From assembly GCA_002007295.1 (NCBI GenBank), contig LNZM01000113.1, forward strand, positions 1 to 40,053: a DNA stretch of 40,053 bases, written 5' to 3'. The DNA is from Candidatus Epulonipiscioides saccharophilum (lineage in GTDB: Bacteria; Bacillota; Clostridia; Lachnospirales; Cellulosilyticaceae). Shown one piece after another: positions 8,144 to 19,157 of the stretch. Each line of letters begins with the position of its first letter. The first letter of the stretch is position 1. The position numbers and the translations under genes were made by a program. The notes below the pieces were generated by a model. It was not told the origin of the DNA. It searched no databases and saw nothing but the letters and a program-made list of their open reading frames with translations.

Positions 8144-9235
8144 ATGAATAGTTTAGGCAATATCAACCATGTATTTGCAAGTAGCAATACTCACGATGGC
8201 ATACATTCGTTACTAAACGATAAGTTAAGTCATTCAGATGCTTCAAAGTTATATGTAATAAAAGGATCAGTAGGTACTGGAAAATCTTCATTTCTACAAC
8301 GTTTGGGTACCTTTTTGGCTGATTCCGGATATGACGTAACATTTTATCATAATACCATAAATAGCTCTTTATTAGATGGGATCTATGTTCCCTGTTCTGA
8401 CAGATTAATTATAACTACTGATAAAATGAATGAACTAGATAGTAAAGTGTTGCGAAACCATTTAATTGATTTTGACCTGCTCCTTGATATTGATAAAATA
8501 TCTGATAATAATGAAATTGTGTCAGAACAGGAAGATACAGTAACAAGAAACTTAGAAAAGTCTAAATTTTATTTAAAAAGCGCTCAAGCCATCTATAATT
8601 CATACATCTATACAACGCAAGTTGGCCTATTAGAAGGTGCCAAAGTGAAATACGAAAATGCACGTATTAAAAATGTATTTCAGATAGCAAAAGAAAAAGA
8701 TGGCCATGGAAGTGGAATGCCATCTTATCTGTATAGTTATGCACTAACAAGTGATGGTATAGTAGATTATATCCATACATTAATAGGTGAGAGTAAGACA
8801 ATATATTTGATTAAAGAAAATATGGTATGCCAGTCAAAAGATTTGATGAGGAAATTGCATGACTTATTTTTAGAGCATAACTATGACATAGTGTGTTCTA
8901 TCTCACCATTTGATGAGCAAAAGATAGAAGATATAATAATACCGGAATTATCGTTTGCAATAACGGTTAGTAATTTATTTAGGAAGCCAAAAATTTTTCC
9001 AACTGATATTTTTGATTTCGACCATTGTGTAGACTATGAAGCCTTGGTACCAATATCAGTGGAATCGGACAATGATTTTGATTTATTTTTATCGTTACTA
9101 GATAAAGCATACAATGCGATGAACAATGCTAACAAAGGGTTAACAAACATGAAGGCGTTTTATGCTAAACATATGAATTTTGCGCAAGTGGATGTGTTAT
9201 TCAAACAATTATCACAAGATTTAGTATTTCAATAA
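8144..9235 (+). CDS. P-loop ATPase, PRK06851-like family
   Basis: Walker A VIKGSVGTGKSSF; FYHNTINSSLLDGIYVP resembles the FHC..PDSLDGV segment of this family; RBS aggagg. Confidence 0.65.
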   Translation: MNSLGNINHVFASSNTHDGIHSLLNDKLSHSDASKLYVIKGSVGTGKSSFLQRLGTFLADSGYDVTFYHNTINSSLLDGIYVPCSDRLIITTDKMNELDSKVLRNHLIDFDLLLDIDKISDNNEIVSEQEDTVTRNLEKSKFYLKSAQAIYNSYIYTTQVGLLEGAKVKYENARIKNVFQIAKEKDGHGSGMPSYLYSYALTSDGIVDYIHTLIGESKTIYLIKENMVCQSKDLMRKLHDLFLEHNYDIVCSISPFDEQKIEDIIIPELSFAITVSNLFRKPKIFPTDIFDFDHCVDYEALVPISVESDNDFDLFLSLLDKAYNAMNNANKGLTNMKAFYAKHMNFAQVDVLFKQLSQDLVFQ

Positions 9236-9277
9236 ATTAAAGAACGCCCTTTTAACGCCCTTTTTTTGAGAATTATT

Positions 9278-9352
9278 TTACTCTTCAAATTTAGCAGTTC
9301 GGATCATTAACTCTTTAATTTCTTTTCTAACGGAAAAGTTTTCAAAAAGACT
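9278..9352. repeat. Duplicated 3' end of gpsA
   Basis: 75-nt match (about 8 mismatches counted by eye) to 9383-9457; encodes SLFENFSVRKEIKELMIRTAKFEE* versus SLFEDSSVRKEIKKLMRRTAKFEE* in gpsA. Confidence 0.88.
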
Positions 9353-9380
9353 GAGAGGTTCTTATGGAGTTGTCGCCCCT
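9351..9380 (+). repeat. Partial intergenic repeat module between the two gpsA tail copies
   Basis: ctgagaggttcttatggagttgtcgcccct, cf. ctgagaggttctcatggagttgtcacct at 4275. Confidence 0.65.
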
Positions 9381-9382
9381 AG

Positions 9383-10369
9383 TTACTCTTCGAATTTAGC
9401 AGTTCGGCGCATTAATTTTTTAATTTCTTTTCTAACGGAAGAATCTTCAAAAAGACTTCGATAAATGGCTTCAGTGATAGGCATTTCAATATTATAGAGA
9501 CGACTAAGACGATAAGCGGCTTGAGTGGCGGGAATACCTTCTACGACCATGTTAACTTTTTGGATAGTCTCATCCAAGGTATAACCTTTAGCAATGAGTT
9601 CACCAGCTCGACGATTTCGACTATGGCCACTCGTGCATGTCACTATTAAGTCGCCCATTCCGGATAATCCATGAAGAGTGGATATAGAAGCGCCTAGGGC
9701 CGTGGCTAATCTAGAGATTTCAGCAACGCCACGGGTGATAAGAGCCGCTTTTGTATTGTCTCCATAACCTAATCCTTCGATAGCTCCAGCTGCTAAAGCA
9801 ATGATATTTTTTAAAGCGCCACCCAGTTCAACGCCAATAATATCTTCGTTAATATAAAGTCTGAAATAAGGCGTGGTGAAAATATCCTGAATAAGCGTAG
9901 CAGAATCGAGGTTTAAGGAGCTAACAACAACTGTCGTAGGCATATGCCTAGCAACCTCTTCGGCATGGCTTGGACCGGATAAAACCACTACAGGATTAGG
10001 CAATTCGGAACCAATAACCTCGGATAAGCGCAACAACGATTCGGCCTCAAGACCTTTAGCCACGTTAACAACGATAGTATCGCTGTTTAAAAAAGGAGCC
10101 ATTTTCTGTGCGGTAGATCTTATAGCGAAAGAAGGGACGGCCATAACAACAACTTTAGAATCTGATAAAGCCTCTTCCAAATTAGATGTTATATATATTT
10201 CAATTGGGATTTTAATACCTGGAAAACAGCGTTTATTTTCTCGATGAGATAGTATATCATCTTTTTCTTTTTCGTCGAAACACCAAATGGTTATGTCATG
10301 TCGATTTTCATTTAATAGAAGTGCAAGAGCCAAGCCCCATCCGCCAGCTCCTAATACTGTGACATTCAT
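9383..10369 (-). CDS. gpsA: NAD(P)H-dependent glycerol-3-phosphate dehydrogenase
   Basis: MNVTVLGAGGWGLALALLL, VVVLSGPSHAEEVARHMPT, GVELGGALKNIIALAAGAIEGLGYGDNTKAALITRG. Confidence 0.97.
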   Translation of the reverse strand: MNVTVLGAGGWGLALALLLNENRHDITIWCFDEKEKDDILSHRENKRCFPGIKIPIEIYITSNLEEALSDSKVVVMAVPSFAIRSTAQKMAPFLNSDTIVVNVAKGLEAESLLRLSEVIGSELPNPVVVLSGPSHAEEVARHMPTTVVVSSLNLDSATLIQDIFTTPYFRLYINEDIIGVELGGALKNIIALAAGAIEGLGYGDNTKAALITRGVAEISRLATALGASISTLHGLSGMGDLIVTCTSGHSRNRRAGELIAKGYTLDETIQKVNMVVEGIPATQAAYRLSRLYNIEMPITEAIYRSLFEDSSVRKEIKKLMRRTAKFEE

Positions 10370-10416
10370 ATAATCAGCTCCTTTATTTTGAGGTATCCGT
10401 TTTTGATTCGATACAT

Positions 10417-11058
10417 TTATTCTTGGGGATCAATTTGTGATTCAGGACCTTTATTTTTGGCCCGGGTTTTAGACTCGGTACCGTTAATTATCCTAGCAAT
10501 GTTAGAATGATGTCTAAAGATTGTGAGGCCGGCAATTACGCAACCTAAAATTACTGCTTCGCATGTGTATGGTCGGCCACGATATAAGAAATATAAGCAT
10601 ATAGGCACAGAACTGGTTAATAGCATGGAACTAAGAGAAACCATTCGAGTAAGTTTTAAACTAATATAAAAAACTATGGTGGAAATAATTCCGATCAATA
10701 AATTGATAGTATAGATTGAACCTACTGTAACTGCAACTCCCTTGCCACCTTTGAAGCCAAAGTATAAAGGATAACTGTGACCTATTATTGCGCCAATGGC
10801 TGCGTATAGAGCAGCGATAAGTTGGTGATCCCGAAAAATAATTCTAGCAATCAACACAGCTAAGGCCGCTTTTAAGAAGTCACAACAAAACACAGAGATT
10901 CCTATTCTTTTCCCATAAATTCGGATAACATTTGTGCTACCAGCGTTGCCACTACCTTGTTCTCTGATATCTTTACCGGCAAAATATTTACTGTAGATTA
11001 TGGAGAATTGGATACTGCCTAGCAGATATCCAATAATTAACATGATAATTCTATACAT
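10417..11058 (-). CDS. plsY: Glycerol-3-phosphate acyltransferase PlsY
   Basis: [46 protein letters not shown]..., [13 protein letters not shown]. Likely ATG at 11058, overlapping the der stop; track start 11112 is probably too early. Confidence 0.93.
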   Translation of the reverse strand: MYRIIMLIIGYLLGSIQFSIIYSKYFAGKDIREQGSGNAGSTNVIRIYGKRIGISVFCCDFLKAALAVLIARIIFRDHQLIAALYAAIGAIIGHSYPLYFGFKGGKGVAVTVGSIYTINLLIGIISTIVFYISLKLTRMVSLSSMLLTSSVPICLYFLYRGRPYTCEAVILGCVIAGLTIFRHHSNIARIINGTESKTRAKNKGPESQIDPQE

Positions 11059-12379
11059 CTTTGACCCCCTTTTCTCGGACAATGAAGTGAATAGGTGTAC
11101 CCTTAAAGCCAAAGGCTTCCCTCATTTGGTTTTCGATATATCGTTGATACGAAAAGTGCAGTAAATTGCGATCATTCACAAATAGGATGAAAGTAGGAGG
11201 TTTTACGCTAACTTGAGTCATATAATAAATTTTAAGTGATTTACCTTTGTCAGAAGGCGGTTGATTTTGGCCCATGGCTTCAATTAGAACATCGTTTAAA
11301 AGACCGGTGCTAATGCGCAGGTTTTGGTTTTGAGAAATAACTTTGATAGTATCAAAAAGTTTATTAACACGTTGGCCGGTTAAAGCGGAAATGAAGGCAC
11401 ATGGTGCGTATTTCATGTAGGCCAAAGTATTTACGAGTTCTTTTGTAAATTGATTCATGGTTTTGTCGTTCTTTTCGATAGAATCCCATTTGTTAACAAC
11501 AATAATAGATCCTTTTCCTGCTTCATGAGCCATTCCGGCGATTTTGGTATCTTGCTCGCTGATTCCGTCGTTAGCGTCGATTAATATTAGGACTATGTCC
11601 GCACGTTCAATGGCAGCGATGGTGCGTAAGACGCTATATTTTTCGATGTCCTCTTTAACTTTTTTCCTTTTTCTAACTCCTGCTGTGTCTATAAGAATAT
11701 ATTTTTGACCGTCGATGACCACTTCAGTGTCGACACTTTCTCGTGTTGTGCCTGCTATATCACTAACAATAACTCGTTCTTCACCTAAAATTTTGTTAAC
11801 AAGAGAACTCTTACCTACATTAGGTTTTCCAACAATGGCAACTTTTATAGCTTCTTCGTCCTCGATTTCGACATATTCTTCTGGAAAATGAGAGGCTACT
11901 TCATCTAGCATATCACCTAAATTTAAAGGTTGACTAGCAGATATGGGGACTGGGTCGCCTAAACCAAGGCTGTAGAATTCGTAAACGCCCATGTGATATT
12001 TGTGCATATCATCTACTTTGTTAACAACCAAGACGGACGGTTTTTTAGATTTTCGGACCATGTTAGCGACATGCATATCGCTGTCCACAACGCCGGTTTT
12101 CACATCGACTAAGAATAGAATGACATCGGCGGTGTTGATCGCTATTTCGGCTTGTTTACGCATTTGGGACAAGATAATATCGTTGCTGTCTGGCTCAATC
12201 CCACCAGTATCGATGAGAGTAAACTTTCTATTTAGCCATTCTGAATCTGCATATATTCTATCTCGGGTAACGCCGGGCGTATCGTCTATTATAGAGATTT
12301 TGGCTTTGGCCAATCTGTTAAATAAGGTAGACTTTCCTACGTTCGGTCTACCTATAATTGCTACTACTGGTTTATTCAT
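11051..12379 (-). CDS. der: Ribosome-associated GTPase Der (EngA)
   Basis: Two GTPase domains: [17 protein letters not shown] and [30 protein letters not shown]. Confidence 0.97.
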   Translation of the reverse strand: MNKPVVAIIGRPNVGKSTLFNRLAKAKISIIDDTPGVTRDRIYADSEWLNRKFTLIDTGGIEPDSNDIILSQMRKQAEIAINTADVILFLVDVKTGVVDSDMHVANMVRKSKKPSVLVVNKVDDMHKYHMGVYEFYSLGLGDPVPISASQPLNLGDMLDEVASHFPEEYVEIEDEEAIKVAIVGKPNVGKSSLVNKILGEERVIVSDIAGTTRESVDTEVVIDGQKYILIDTAGVRKRKKVKEDIEKYSVLRTIAAIERADIVLILIDANDGISEQDTKIAGMAHEAGKGSIIVVNKWDSIEKNDKTMNQFTKELVNTLAYMKYAPCAFISALTGQRVNKLFDTIKVISQNQNLRISTGLLNDVLIEAMGQNQPPSDKGKSLKIYYMTQVSVKPPTFILFVNDRNLLHFSYQRYIENQMREAFGFKGTPIHFIVREKGVKDV

Positions 12380-12431
12380 AAAATAAAAAATCCTTTCGGT
12401 TATGCTTTAGCATAAAAATATATTTTTGTTG

Positions 12432-13751
12432 TTATAAGCTTAATAAGTTTAGCCACATTGCGCCATCATTGTGTGGCATAATTTGAATTTTGGCATCTAA
12501 ATTATTTTCTAATTCGTCGACGGTAATATTATCGAGGAAAATGTCCTCATCCATTTTAAGCATGTTATCAGCAATCAGGATGATCACATCGGTTAAATCC
12601 TTACTTTTTAATTCAGCTTCAATGTCTTGGGCGGTTAATAATCCGGTAACCGTTACTCTATCGCCAAAATAATTATTTGTAATTGAACAGACTTCGATTT
12701 CAATGTTAGGAAACTTATCTTTTATTAGGTTAACATTTTCGAGCATAAAATTATAGGCAATTACGCCAACCGGACAAATATATTTTACCTTATCTGAATG
12801 AGATGGATTGCCATCCAAATTATTTAAGCAAGAAATGAGTTCATGTCTAAATTTAGCAAGCATACCGACACCATTATCTATAACTGGAAAGTCTTCATAA
12901 TCTAAATAATCGGGCAAAGGCAACTTGGCCAAGACGTAAAACTCATCAGCAGCAAAGACGAAGCGAGTATCCATTTTAAGTTGATAGAACTTTTGCCATT
13001 TATGGATAGTCTCTATAACAGCTTGGGCAGAAGATTGATCGAAGCTATCTAAGTTCGGCAGGCCATCACGGAATTTAGAGATTCCGACAGGAACGACAGA
13101 AAGAGATAAAATATTAGGAATGAAGCGACTAAGATCACGGATAGTTTGATCTAGGATTTGACCATCATTAATTCCTGGGCATAAAACAATTTGAGCATTA
13201 ATCTGAATGCCGAGATCTAGGATTTTTTGAATATGTTCTAAAATAAGATGAGCGTTTTTGTGATTAAGAATTTGTTTTCTGACCTGTGGGTCGGTAGCAT
13301 GAACGGAAACGTTGATGGGAGAGAGCTTATGTTGGGCCAATCTGAGATAGTCCGAATCGGTCATGTTAGTCAGAGTAATGTAGTTGCCGTATAAATAAGA
13401 TAAGCGCCAGTCATCATCCTTAAAGTAAACGGTAGAACGCATGTTAGGCGGAAGTTGATCGATAAAACAGAAGAGACATTTATTTTGACAAGATTTAACT
13501 TTATCCATAAGATCGGAAGAGAAAATAAGACCTAAATCTTCATCCTCATCTTTTTCGATTTCTAAGACGAAAATAGATCCATCACTACTCTGTACTGTAA
13601 TGTCGAGATATTCGGCTGCAATAAGAAAGCGATAATCGAAGACATCAACGATAGGTTGGCCGTTAATGTTTAGTAAGAAGTCACCCGGTTCTATGCCTAA
13701 TTCATAGGCTATAGAATCGTCTAAGACAGCACATATTTTATGTTTTTTCAT
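12432..13751 (-). CDS. DUF512 family protein with PDZ-like N-terminus and CxxxCLFCF radical-SAM-like Cys motif
   Basis: GIEPGDFLLNINGQPIVDVFDYRFL; CQNKCLFCFIDQLPPNMRSTVYFKDDDWRLSYLYGNYITLTN. Confidence 0.88.
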   Translation of the reverse strand: MKKHKICAVLDDSIAYELGIEPGDFLLNINGQPIVDVFDYRFLIAAEYLDITVQSSDGSIFVLEIEKDEDEDLGLIFSSDLMDKVKSCQNKCLFCFIDQLPPNMRSTVYFKDDDWRLSYLYGNYITLTNMTDSDYLRLAQHKLSPINVSVHATDPQVRKQILNHKNAHLILEHIQKILDLGIQINAQIVLCPGINDGQILDQTIRDLSRFIPNILSLSVVPVGISKFRDGLPNLDSFDQSSAQAVIETIHKWQKFYQLKMDTRFVFAADEFYVLAKLPLPDYLDYEDFPVIDNGVGMLAKFRHELISCLNNLDGNPSHSDKVKYICPVGVIAYNFMLENVNLIKDKFPNIEIEVCSITNNYFGDRVTVTGLLTAQDIEAELKSKDLTDVIILIADNMLKMDEDIFLDNITVDELENNLDAKIQIMPHNDGAMWLNLLSL

Positions 13752-13849
13752 ATTATAAATTCACCTTTTTATATTAATTTAGTTTATTGAAACAGCTTTG
13801 CCAACTTTGGCGATGAATATACATGGCACTTGCTTGGCTCTCCGACCTG

Positions 13850-13997
13850 GCTCTCCTTCTAGGAGAGCTGTCACGCAGTGACTGAGAGGTTAAGTAAGAA
13901 TCTTTTTGCGAAACTAACTAAGAGTTAATTTTCTTAAGTTCCCATGTATGCACTTGCAAGTAGAGGTTGAGAGGTGTCACGAAGTGATTGAGAGATT
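13850..13997 (+). repeat. Intergenic repeat cluster (variant hairpins)
   Basis: GCTCTCCT-tct-AGGAGAGC hairpin (13850-13868), GAGCTGTCAC-GCA-GTGACTGAGAGGTT (13864-13891), cttaagttcccatgtatgc, GAGGTGTCAC-GAA-GTGATTGAGAGATT (13971-13997). Confidence 0.72.
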
Positions 13998-14030
13998 GGA
14001 GAAGTGACAGGGTAATGACAGAAGAGCCGT

Positions 14031-14291
14031 CTATTTTATTTTAGCATATAATTCATCTATATCACCTACGAGTACTAATATTTTAGCGACTAAATCATAG
14101 ACTTCAATGGGAATTTGGTTACCTATTTCTACCTCGGTCAATAAATTAACTAATTTTTTATCCTCGTAAACAGGTACATCGTGTGTTTCAGCCATGGATA
14201 TTATATTTTGAGCTACGGGACCGCTACCTTTGGCGGTAATTTCTGGTGCATCGGAATCGGCCTTATAGGATAAAGCAACAGCTTTTTTCAT
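14031..14291 (-). CDS. EscU/YscU/FlhB C-terminal domain-like protein (YlqH-like)
   Basis: 86 aa: KKAVALSYKADSDAPEITAKGSGPVAQNIISMAETHDVPVYEDKKLVNLL resembles the FlhB cytoplasmic domain. Confidence 0.85.
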   Translation of the reverse strand: MKKAVALSYKADSDAPEITAKGSGPVAQNIISMAETHDVPVYEDKKLVNLLTEVEIGNQIPIEVYDLVAKILVLVGDIDELYAKIK

Positions 14292-14311
14292 AATGCGGAA
14301 CCTCCTTGTAT

Positions 14312-14350
14312 AAATAAAAAAAACTTCTTACAGGGTTAGTGTAAGAAGCT
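14312..14350 (-). terminator. Rho-independent terminator of spoVG
   Basis: Minus strand CTTCTTACA-ctaaccc-TGTAAGAAG followed by T8. Confidence 0.85.
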
Positions 14351-14360
14351 ATGTAATAAA

Positions 14361-14660
14361 TTATTCTTCAAATGCAGCTACTTCTTCGAAAGTATCTTCA
14401 TCAGAAAGTTGGATCATTTCATATTTTTCTAATATAGTTTTTTGAATTTTATCTCTTGTTTCAGAGTTGATTGGGTGTGCTATGTCTCTGAACTCACCAT
14501 CTAAAGTTTTGCGAGATGGCATTGCGATAAATTTTCCTTTGTCGCCTTCGATTACCTTGATATCATGTACAACAAACTCGTTATCAAACGTTACTGAAAC
14601 AACCGCCTTCATCTTTCCATCCTTATTAATTTTTCTCACTCTGATATCTGTAATTTCCAT
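14361..14660 (-). CDS. spoVG: Septation/sporulation regulator SpoVG
   Basis: [51 protein letters not shown]...FRDIAHPIN. Confidence 0.97.
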   Translation of the reverse strand: MEITDIRVRKINKDGKMKAVVSVTFDNEFVVHDIKVIEGDKGKFIAMPSRKTLDGEFRDIAHPINSETRDKIQKTILEKYEMIQLSDEDTFEEVAAFEE

Positions 14661-14735
14661 TGGTAAAATCCTCCTATTTGGTTTTGTAATTTAGTGTCTA
14701 TAATTGGTTTAAAATCACTGCAACGTGATAGGAGT

Positions 14736-14764
14736 ATTTTACAACATATTTACGAAAAAATCAA
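14736..14764 (-). promoter_or_regulatory. Sigma-A type promoter upstream of spoVG
   Basis: Minus strand TTGATT-N17-TAAAAT. Confidence 0.55.
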
Positions 14765-14825
14765 CTATTTTTCGAAAAAAAAATAAAAAAATTTAAATGC
14801 TTAATAAATCGTCATGTTTCAAAAA

Positions 14826-15935
14826 TTAAACGATATGGTCTTTTCCAATAACCTTAATGTCATCAAGGGCTCCGATAACACGTTGGCCGCTGCTGACAAG
14901 TACGTTTTTATCCAAAATTGCATTTTCGACTATAGCGTCACGTCCTATGGTACATCCTTCCATGATAACGCTGTTTCTAATATAAGCACCTTCGCCGACA
15001 AAAACCTTTCTAGATAATACAGAATTTTCCACATTTCCGTTTATGATATCGCCACCGTTTAGAATACTATTGCGAACGCTACACTCTCGACTATATTTTA
15101 CAGGTGGGTCGTCTTTTGCTTTTGTGTAAACATAAGATTTTTCTTCAAAGATCTCATATTTAATTTGCGGATTTAAAAAGTCCATGTTGGTTTCGTATAA
15201 TGCTTTGATATTTTTTAGAGTTTTCCAATACCCATTAAACTTGTAGCCGTATATTTTTAGTCTTTTTCTATAGCGAATTATAATATCGTCTACAATGCTG
15301 TATCTACCATCGTTTGCTATTTCTTCTAATAAGGCAATTAGCAATTTTCTTTCGAAAACATATATACCTAATGAGATATTGTTGGATTGAGGTTCTAGAG
15401 GTTTTTCTTCAAAGTTTAGTAATCTTCGATTTTCGTCTAGTTCCATAACGCCATAGTTGCTTAAGTCCGCATTGTGATATTCTTGATATACAACAGAGAT
15501 ATCTGCTTGCTGGTCTATATGGTACTGTATAACATCACGATAATCAATCCTTAAAACATGGTCAGCTGGAGTAACGACAACGTAAGGTTCGGTACTTTTT
15601 TTCAAAAAGTGTAAATTTTGGTAAATAGCATCGGCAGTTCCCTTAAAAGAAAAGCTATCAGCATTTAGCATATCGGGAGTGAATAAGAAGATACCGCTAT
15701 TTTTTCGGCCGAAATTCCACCACTTAGAAGAAGAGATGTGATCGGATAAGCTTCTTGTGTTATATTGAGAAATAACAGCTACCGATTTTATACCGGATTC
15801 GCTCATATTAGTTAAGGTAAAGTCAATTACTTTATAAGCTCCACCGATAGGCATCGCTGCGTTGTTTCTATGTGAGGCTAAAACACCTAGCCCATCTTTT
15901 TTTGATCCTGCTAAGATAATTCCTATGGCTCTCAT
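14826..15935 (-). CDS. glgD: Glucose-1-phosphate adenylyltransferase subunit GlgD
   Basis: 369 aa; [49 protein letters not shown]; paralogue adjacent to glgC, 4-bp overlap. Confidence 0.93.
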   Translation of the reverse strand: MRAIGIILAGSKKDGLGVLASHRNNAAMPIGGAYKVIDFTLTNMSESGIKSVAVISQYNTRSLSDHISSSKWWNFGRKNSGIFLFTPDMLNADSFSFKGTADAIYQNLHFLKKSTEPYVVVTPADHVLRIDYRDVIQYHIDQQADISVVYQEYHNADLSNYGVMELDENRRLLNFEEKPLEPQSNNISLGIYVFERKLLIALLEEIANDGRYSIVDDIIIRYRKRLKIYGYKFNGYWKTLKNIKALYETNMDFLNPQIKYEIFEEKSYVYTKAKDDPPVKYSRECSVRNSILNGGDIINGNVENSVLSRKVFVGEGAYIRNSVIMEGCTIGRDAIVENAILDKNVLVSSGQRVIGALDDIKVIGKDHIV

Positions 15936-17218
15936 TTTAATCCCCCTTCGATAATTAATGAACCACCGCTTTGTAAAGCATTATGTTCATAATGATGGTG
16001 TTGAGTATTACCGGCTACTTCGCAATTTTTCCCAATCCAAACGCCAGATGGAACATTAGTTTCAGAGCCGATGATAGATATTCCGCTGTTGTATACGTGA
16101 GGTTTATGATAATTTGGAATGTTGTCGCCTTCGCCGATAGTTACATTTTCGCCTATGACGCTGTTTTCAGAAACAATACATCTATATAGATGTGCTCCGC
16201 TTTTTATAGTTGTACCCTGCATTATGATACTATCCTTAATAACACAGCCCTGCTCAACTTTAACGTTCGGACTAATTATTGAGTTTTGAACGTCGCCTTC
16301 TATAGTACATCCTTTGGATATTAAAGCATGTGCTAAATTAGCCGTTGGACTTATATACTGAGGAGCTAGGTTATCCGAATTTGTATATATACTCCAGTGT
16401 ACATCGTACAAATTAAATTCGGGCATTATATAAGATAATCCCATGTTTGCTTGCCAATATGCTTCTATAGTTCCGATATCTCGCCAATAAGATCTAAATG
16501 GGTAAGCAAAAAGAGGTGAACCGTTTTCTAGTAAATAAGGTAAAATATGTTTTCCAAAGTCACTGTCTTGGTGTACATTTTTGTCTTCTATTAATGCAGC
16601 CCGTAACTCTTTCCAACTGAATATATAAATACCCATGGACGCTAGATTGCTTTTAGGCTCTTTAGGTTTTTCTTCAAATTCTACAATTTTTAAATTTTCG
16701 TCAGTGTTTAATATTCCAAACTGAGATGCCTCTTCATAAGGAACTTCTATAACCGCAACCGAGGCCACAGCATTCTTTTCTTTGTGGTATTTTAGCATTT
16801 CGCTATAATCCATTTTGTAAACATGATCTCCAGAAAGAATTAATACATAATCTGGGTTGTAAGAATCTATATAACGAATATTTTGATATATTGCGTTAGC
16901 TGTACCACTATACCACTCGCCAGTGTTTCCATCCGACATAAATGGGGAAAGAACTCTGATGCCACCTTGAGATAAATTTAAATCTAAGTCCCATGGTATT
17001 CCTATTCCTATATGCGTAGTAAGCAGTAATGGCTCGTATTGAGTTAAAACACCCACCGTATCAATCCCAGAATTTACACAGTTACTTAAGGGAAAGTCAA
17101 TTATTCTATATTTTCCACCAAACATTACAGCTGGTTTAGCAATTTTTTGTGTTAAAGCACCTAGCCTACTTCCCTGGCCTCCAGCCAGAAGCATAGCTAT
17201 CATTTCCTTTTTAGCCAT
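15932..17218 (-). CDS. glgC: Glucose-1-phosphate adenylyltransferase GlgC
   Basis: [56 protein letters not shown]. Confidence 0.96.
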   Translation of the reverse strand: MAKKEMIAMLLAGGQGSRLGALTQKIAKPAVMFGGKYRIIDFPLSNCVNSGIDTVGVLTQYEPLLLTTHIGIGIPWDLDLNLSQGGIRVLSPFMSDGNTGEWYSGTANAIYQNIRYIDSYNPDYVLILSGDHVYKMDYSEMLKYHKEKNAVASVAVIEVPYEEASQFGILNTDENLKIVEFEEKPKEPKSNLASMGIYIFSWKELRAALIEDKNVHQDSDFGKHILPYLLENGSPLFAYPFRSYWRDIGTIEAYWQANMGLSYIMPEFNLYDVHWSIYTNSDNLAPQYISPTANLAHALISKGCTIEGDVQNSIISPNVKVEQGCVIKDSIIMQGTTIKSGAHLYRCIVSENSVIGENVTIGEGDNIPNYHKPHVYNSGISIIGSETNVPSGVWIGKNCEVAGNTQHHHYEHNALQSGGSLIIEGGLK

Positions 17219-17665
17219 ATATTAATCTCCTCTTTTTAAAAATTTATATGTCACTCTATCATATTATTAACTTTTTTACAAGGCTTTTACCCAGATTATT
17301 TTATTACTTTTGCATATGAAATATACATGAATTTGAAAAAAAAACGTGAAAAAGATGATTATAAAATTTTAGTTTCATGTTAGTTACAAATTAATTATTA
17401 ATAAATAACTAAATTTATAATTATCTATTTGGTAATGTATATAAATTATGTTATAAAATTAAAAAAAGATTAAAGTGAAATATATTTACTAAATATAAAA
17501 TAAGACTATTGGATAAGTTAGCATATACTGGGAACATTTTCTATAAAACTGTTTAAAGATTAGAATTAAAGGGTAAACTAGTACTAACAAATCAAATAAG
17601 GTATAATGTTTATCTGAAAAAGAACTTGCATATAATTTAAGTAAAAATGAGAAAGGAAAAAAAAT

Positions 17666-19036
17666 ATGTTAAATAAAAGTAAAATGCACATACATTTCAT
17701 AGGGATAGGCGGAATAAGCATGAGTGGGCTAGCCGAAATAATGTTGACCCAAGGACACAAAGTAACCGGTTCGGACATGACAAAATCGGATATGACAAAT
17801 CATTTAGAAAGTTTAGGAATAGAGGTAGGACTGCATTCTAAGGATAATATTAATAAAGACATTGATTTAGTCGTAGTGACAGCGGCCATTCATGAAGACA
17901 ATGAAGAATTAATCTATGCCAAAGAACTAGGATTAGAAATAATGTCTAGGTCGAAGTTTTTGGGACATTTAATGGAAACTTATAAATATCCAATATGTAT
18001 TTCCGGTACGCATGGGAAAACAACGACAACTTCAATGTTGGCCGATATACTGCTGCACAGCAAAAAAAATCCGACTATCACTGTAGGCGGTATTTTAGAT
18101 TCGATTGGCGGTAACATTCATATTGGTGGGGTCAATTATTTTTTGACAGAAGCGTGTGAATACTGCAATAGCTTCCTTGACTTTAAACCTATAGTTGGTG
18201 TTATACTTAATATCGAAGAAGATCATATGGATTTCTTTAAGGATTTAGATCAGATAAAAGATTCCTTTTTTAAGTTCGCCAATTTAATTCCAAGAGATGG
18301 GTTATTGGTTATTGAGGATACGGCTTTAGCAAATACACCCCAAATCAAGCAAATAGCAGCACCAATCGAAACTTTTGGATTAAATGAACATGCTAACTGG
18401 TTTGCTAGCAATATACTTTTTGATGAAAATGCTCGGCCGAGTTTCGATGTCTATCATAATAATGAATTTCTTTTCAATTTAAAAATAGGCTTAACTGGTA
18501 TGCACAATATTTTAAATACTCTTAGCATTATTGCAACTTGTAACTACTTAAATATAGATTTAAATTCTATTGCTGAGGAGTTAATAAATTTTTCCGGAGC
18601 TAGACGCAGATTTGAAATTTGTGGTAAAATCCATGACATAACCTTAATAGATGATTACGCACATCATCCGAGTGAGATAAAGGCAACACTAAATACTTTG
18701 AAAAAATATCCGCATAACAAGGTATATATTGTGTTTCAGCCACATACCTATTCACGGACGAAAGCTTTTTTTAGTGAATTTGCAGAAGCGTTGGGAACAT
18801 ATGGGCATATTATTATGACCGAAATTTATGTTGCTAGAGAAAGCAATCCGGGCGATGTAAGAGTAGAAGACATAGTAAAGTTGATGAAAGAAAAGGACGT
18901 AGATGCAATATATCTAGAAAGCTTCGATGAGATAACCAATCATTTATTAAGTATAGCCGAACCCGGCGATTTAATAGTAACAATGGGGGCCGGAAATGTA
19001 AATCAAATAATAGACATGATATTAGGAAAAATATAA
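17666..19036 (+). CDS. murC: UDP-N-acetylmuramate--L-alanine ligase
   Basis: MHIHFIGIGGISMSGLAEIMLTQGHKVTGSD; CISGTHGKTTTTSMLADIL; DDYAHHPSEI. Confidence 0.97.
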   Translation: MLNKSKMHIHFIGIGGISMSGLAEIMLTQGHKVTGSDMTKSDMTNHLESLGIEVGLHSKDNINKDIDLVVVTAAIHEDNEELIYAKELGLEIMSRSKFLGHLMETYKYPICISGTHGKTTTTSMLADILLHSKKNPTITVGGILDSIGGNIHIGGVNYFLTEACEYCNSFLDFKPIVGVILNIEEDHMDFFKDLDQIKDSFFKFANLIPRDGLLVIEDTALANTPQIKQIAAPIETFGLNEHANWFASNILFDENARPSFDVYHNNEFLFNLKIGLTGMHNILNTLSIIATCNYLNIDLNSIAEELINFSGARRRFEICGKIHDITLIDDYAHHPSEIKATLNTLKKYPHNKVYIVFQPHTYSRTKAFFSEFAEALGTYGHIIMTEIYVARESNPGDVRVEDIVKLMKEKDVDAIYLESFDEITNHLLSIAEPGDLIVTMGAGNVNQIIDMILGKI

Positions 19037-19061
19037 GAAAAGATCAGACAAAAAAAAGATA

Positions 19062-19085
19062 GGGCCAGCTGAATTATTGGCTGGC
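19062..19085 (+). terminator. Weak hairpin after murC
   Basis: GCCAGC-tgaattattg-GCTGGC followed by only a short T stretch. Confidence 0.4.
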
Positions 19086-19157
19086 TTAAAATGTCGCCCA
19101 AAATGAGAAGAACATACTTAAAATGAATAAGAATAAGCAATAGGAGATTTTTGAACG

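Noticed and set aside
8113-8148. Micro-ORF MNFYLQIRRMI* overlapping the start of the PRK06851-like gene
   Set aside because: Its Shine-Dalgarno sequence directly abuts the ATG with no spacing, so initiation is unlikely.
9241-9270. Terminator at gaacgcccttttaacgcccttttttt
   Set aside because: It is a direct repeat (acgccctttt) without complementary arms, so no hairpin forms.
14826-17218. glgC/glgD as an unusual recent gene duplication
   Set aside because: Paired GlgC-GlgD subunits are a standard Firmicutes arrangement.
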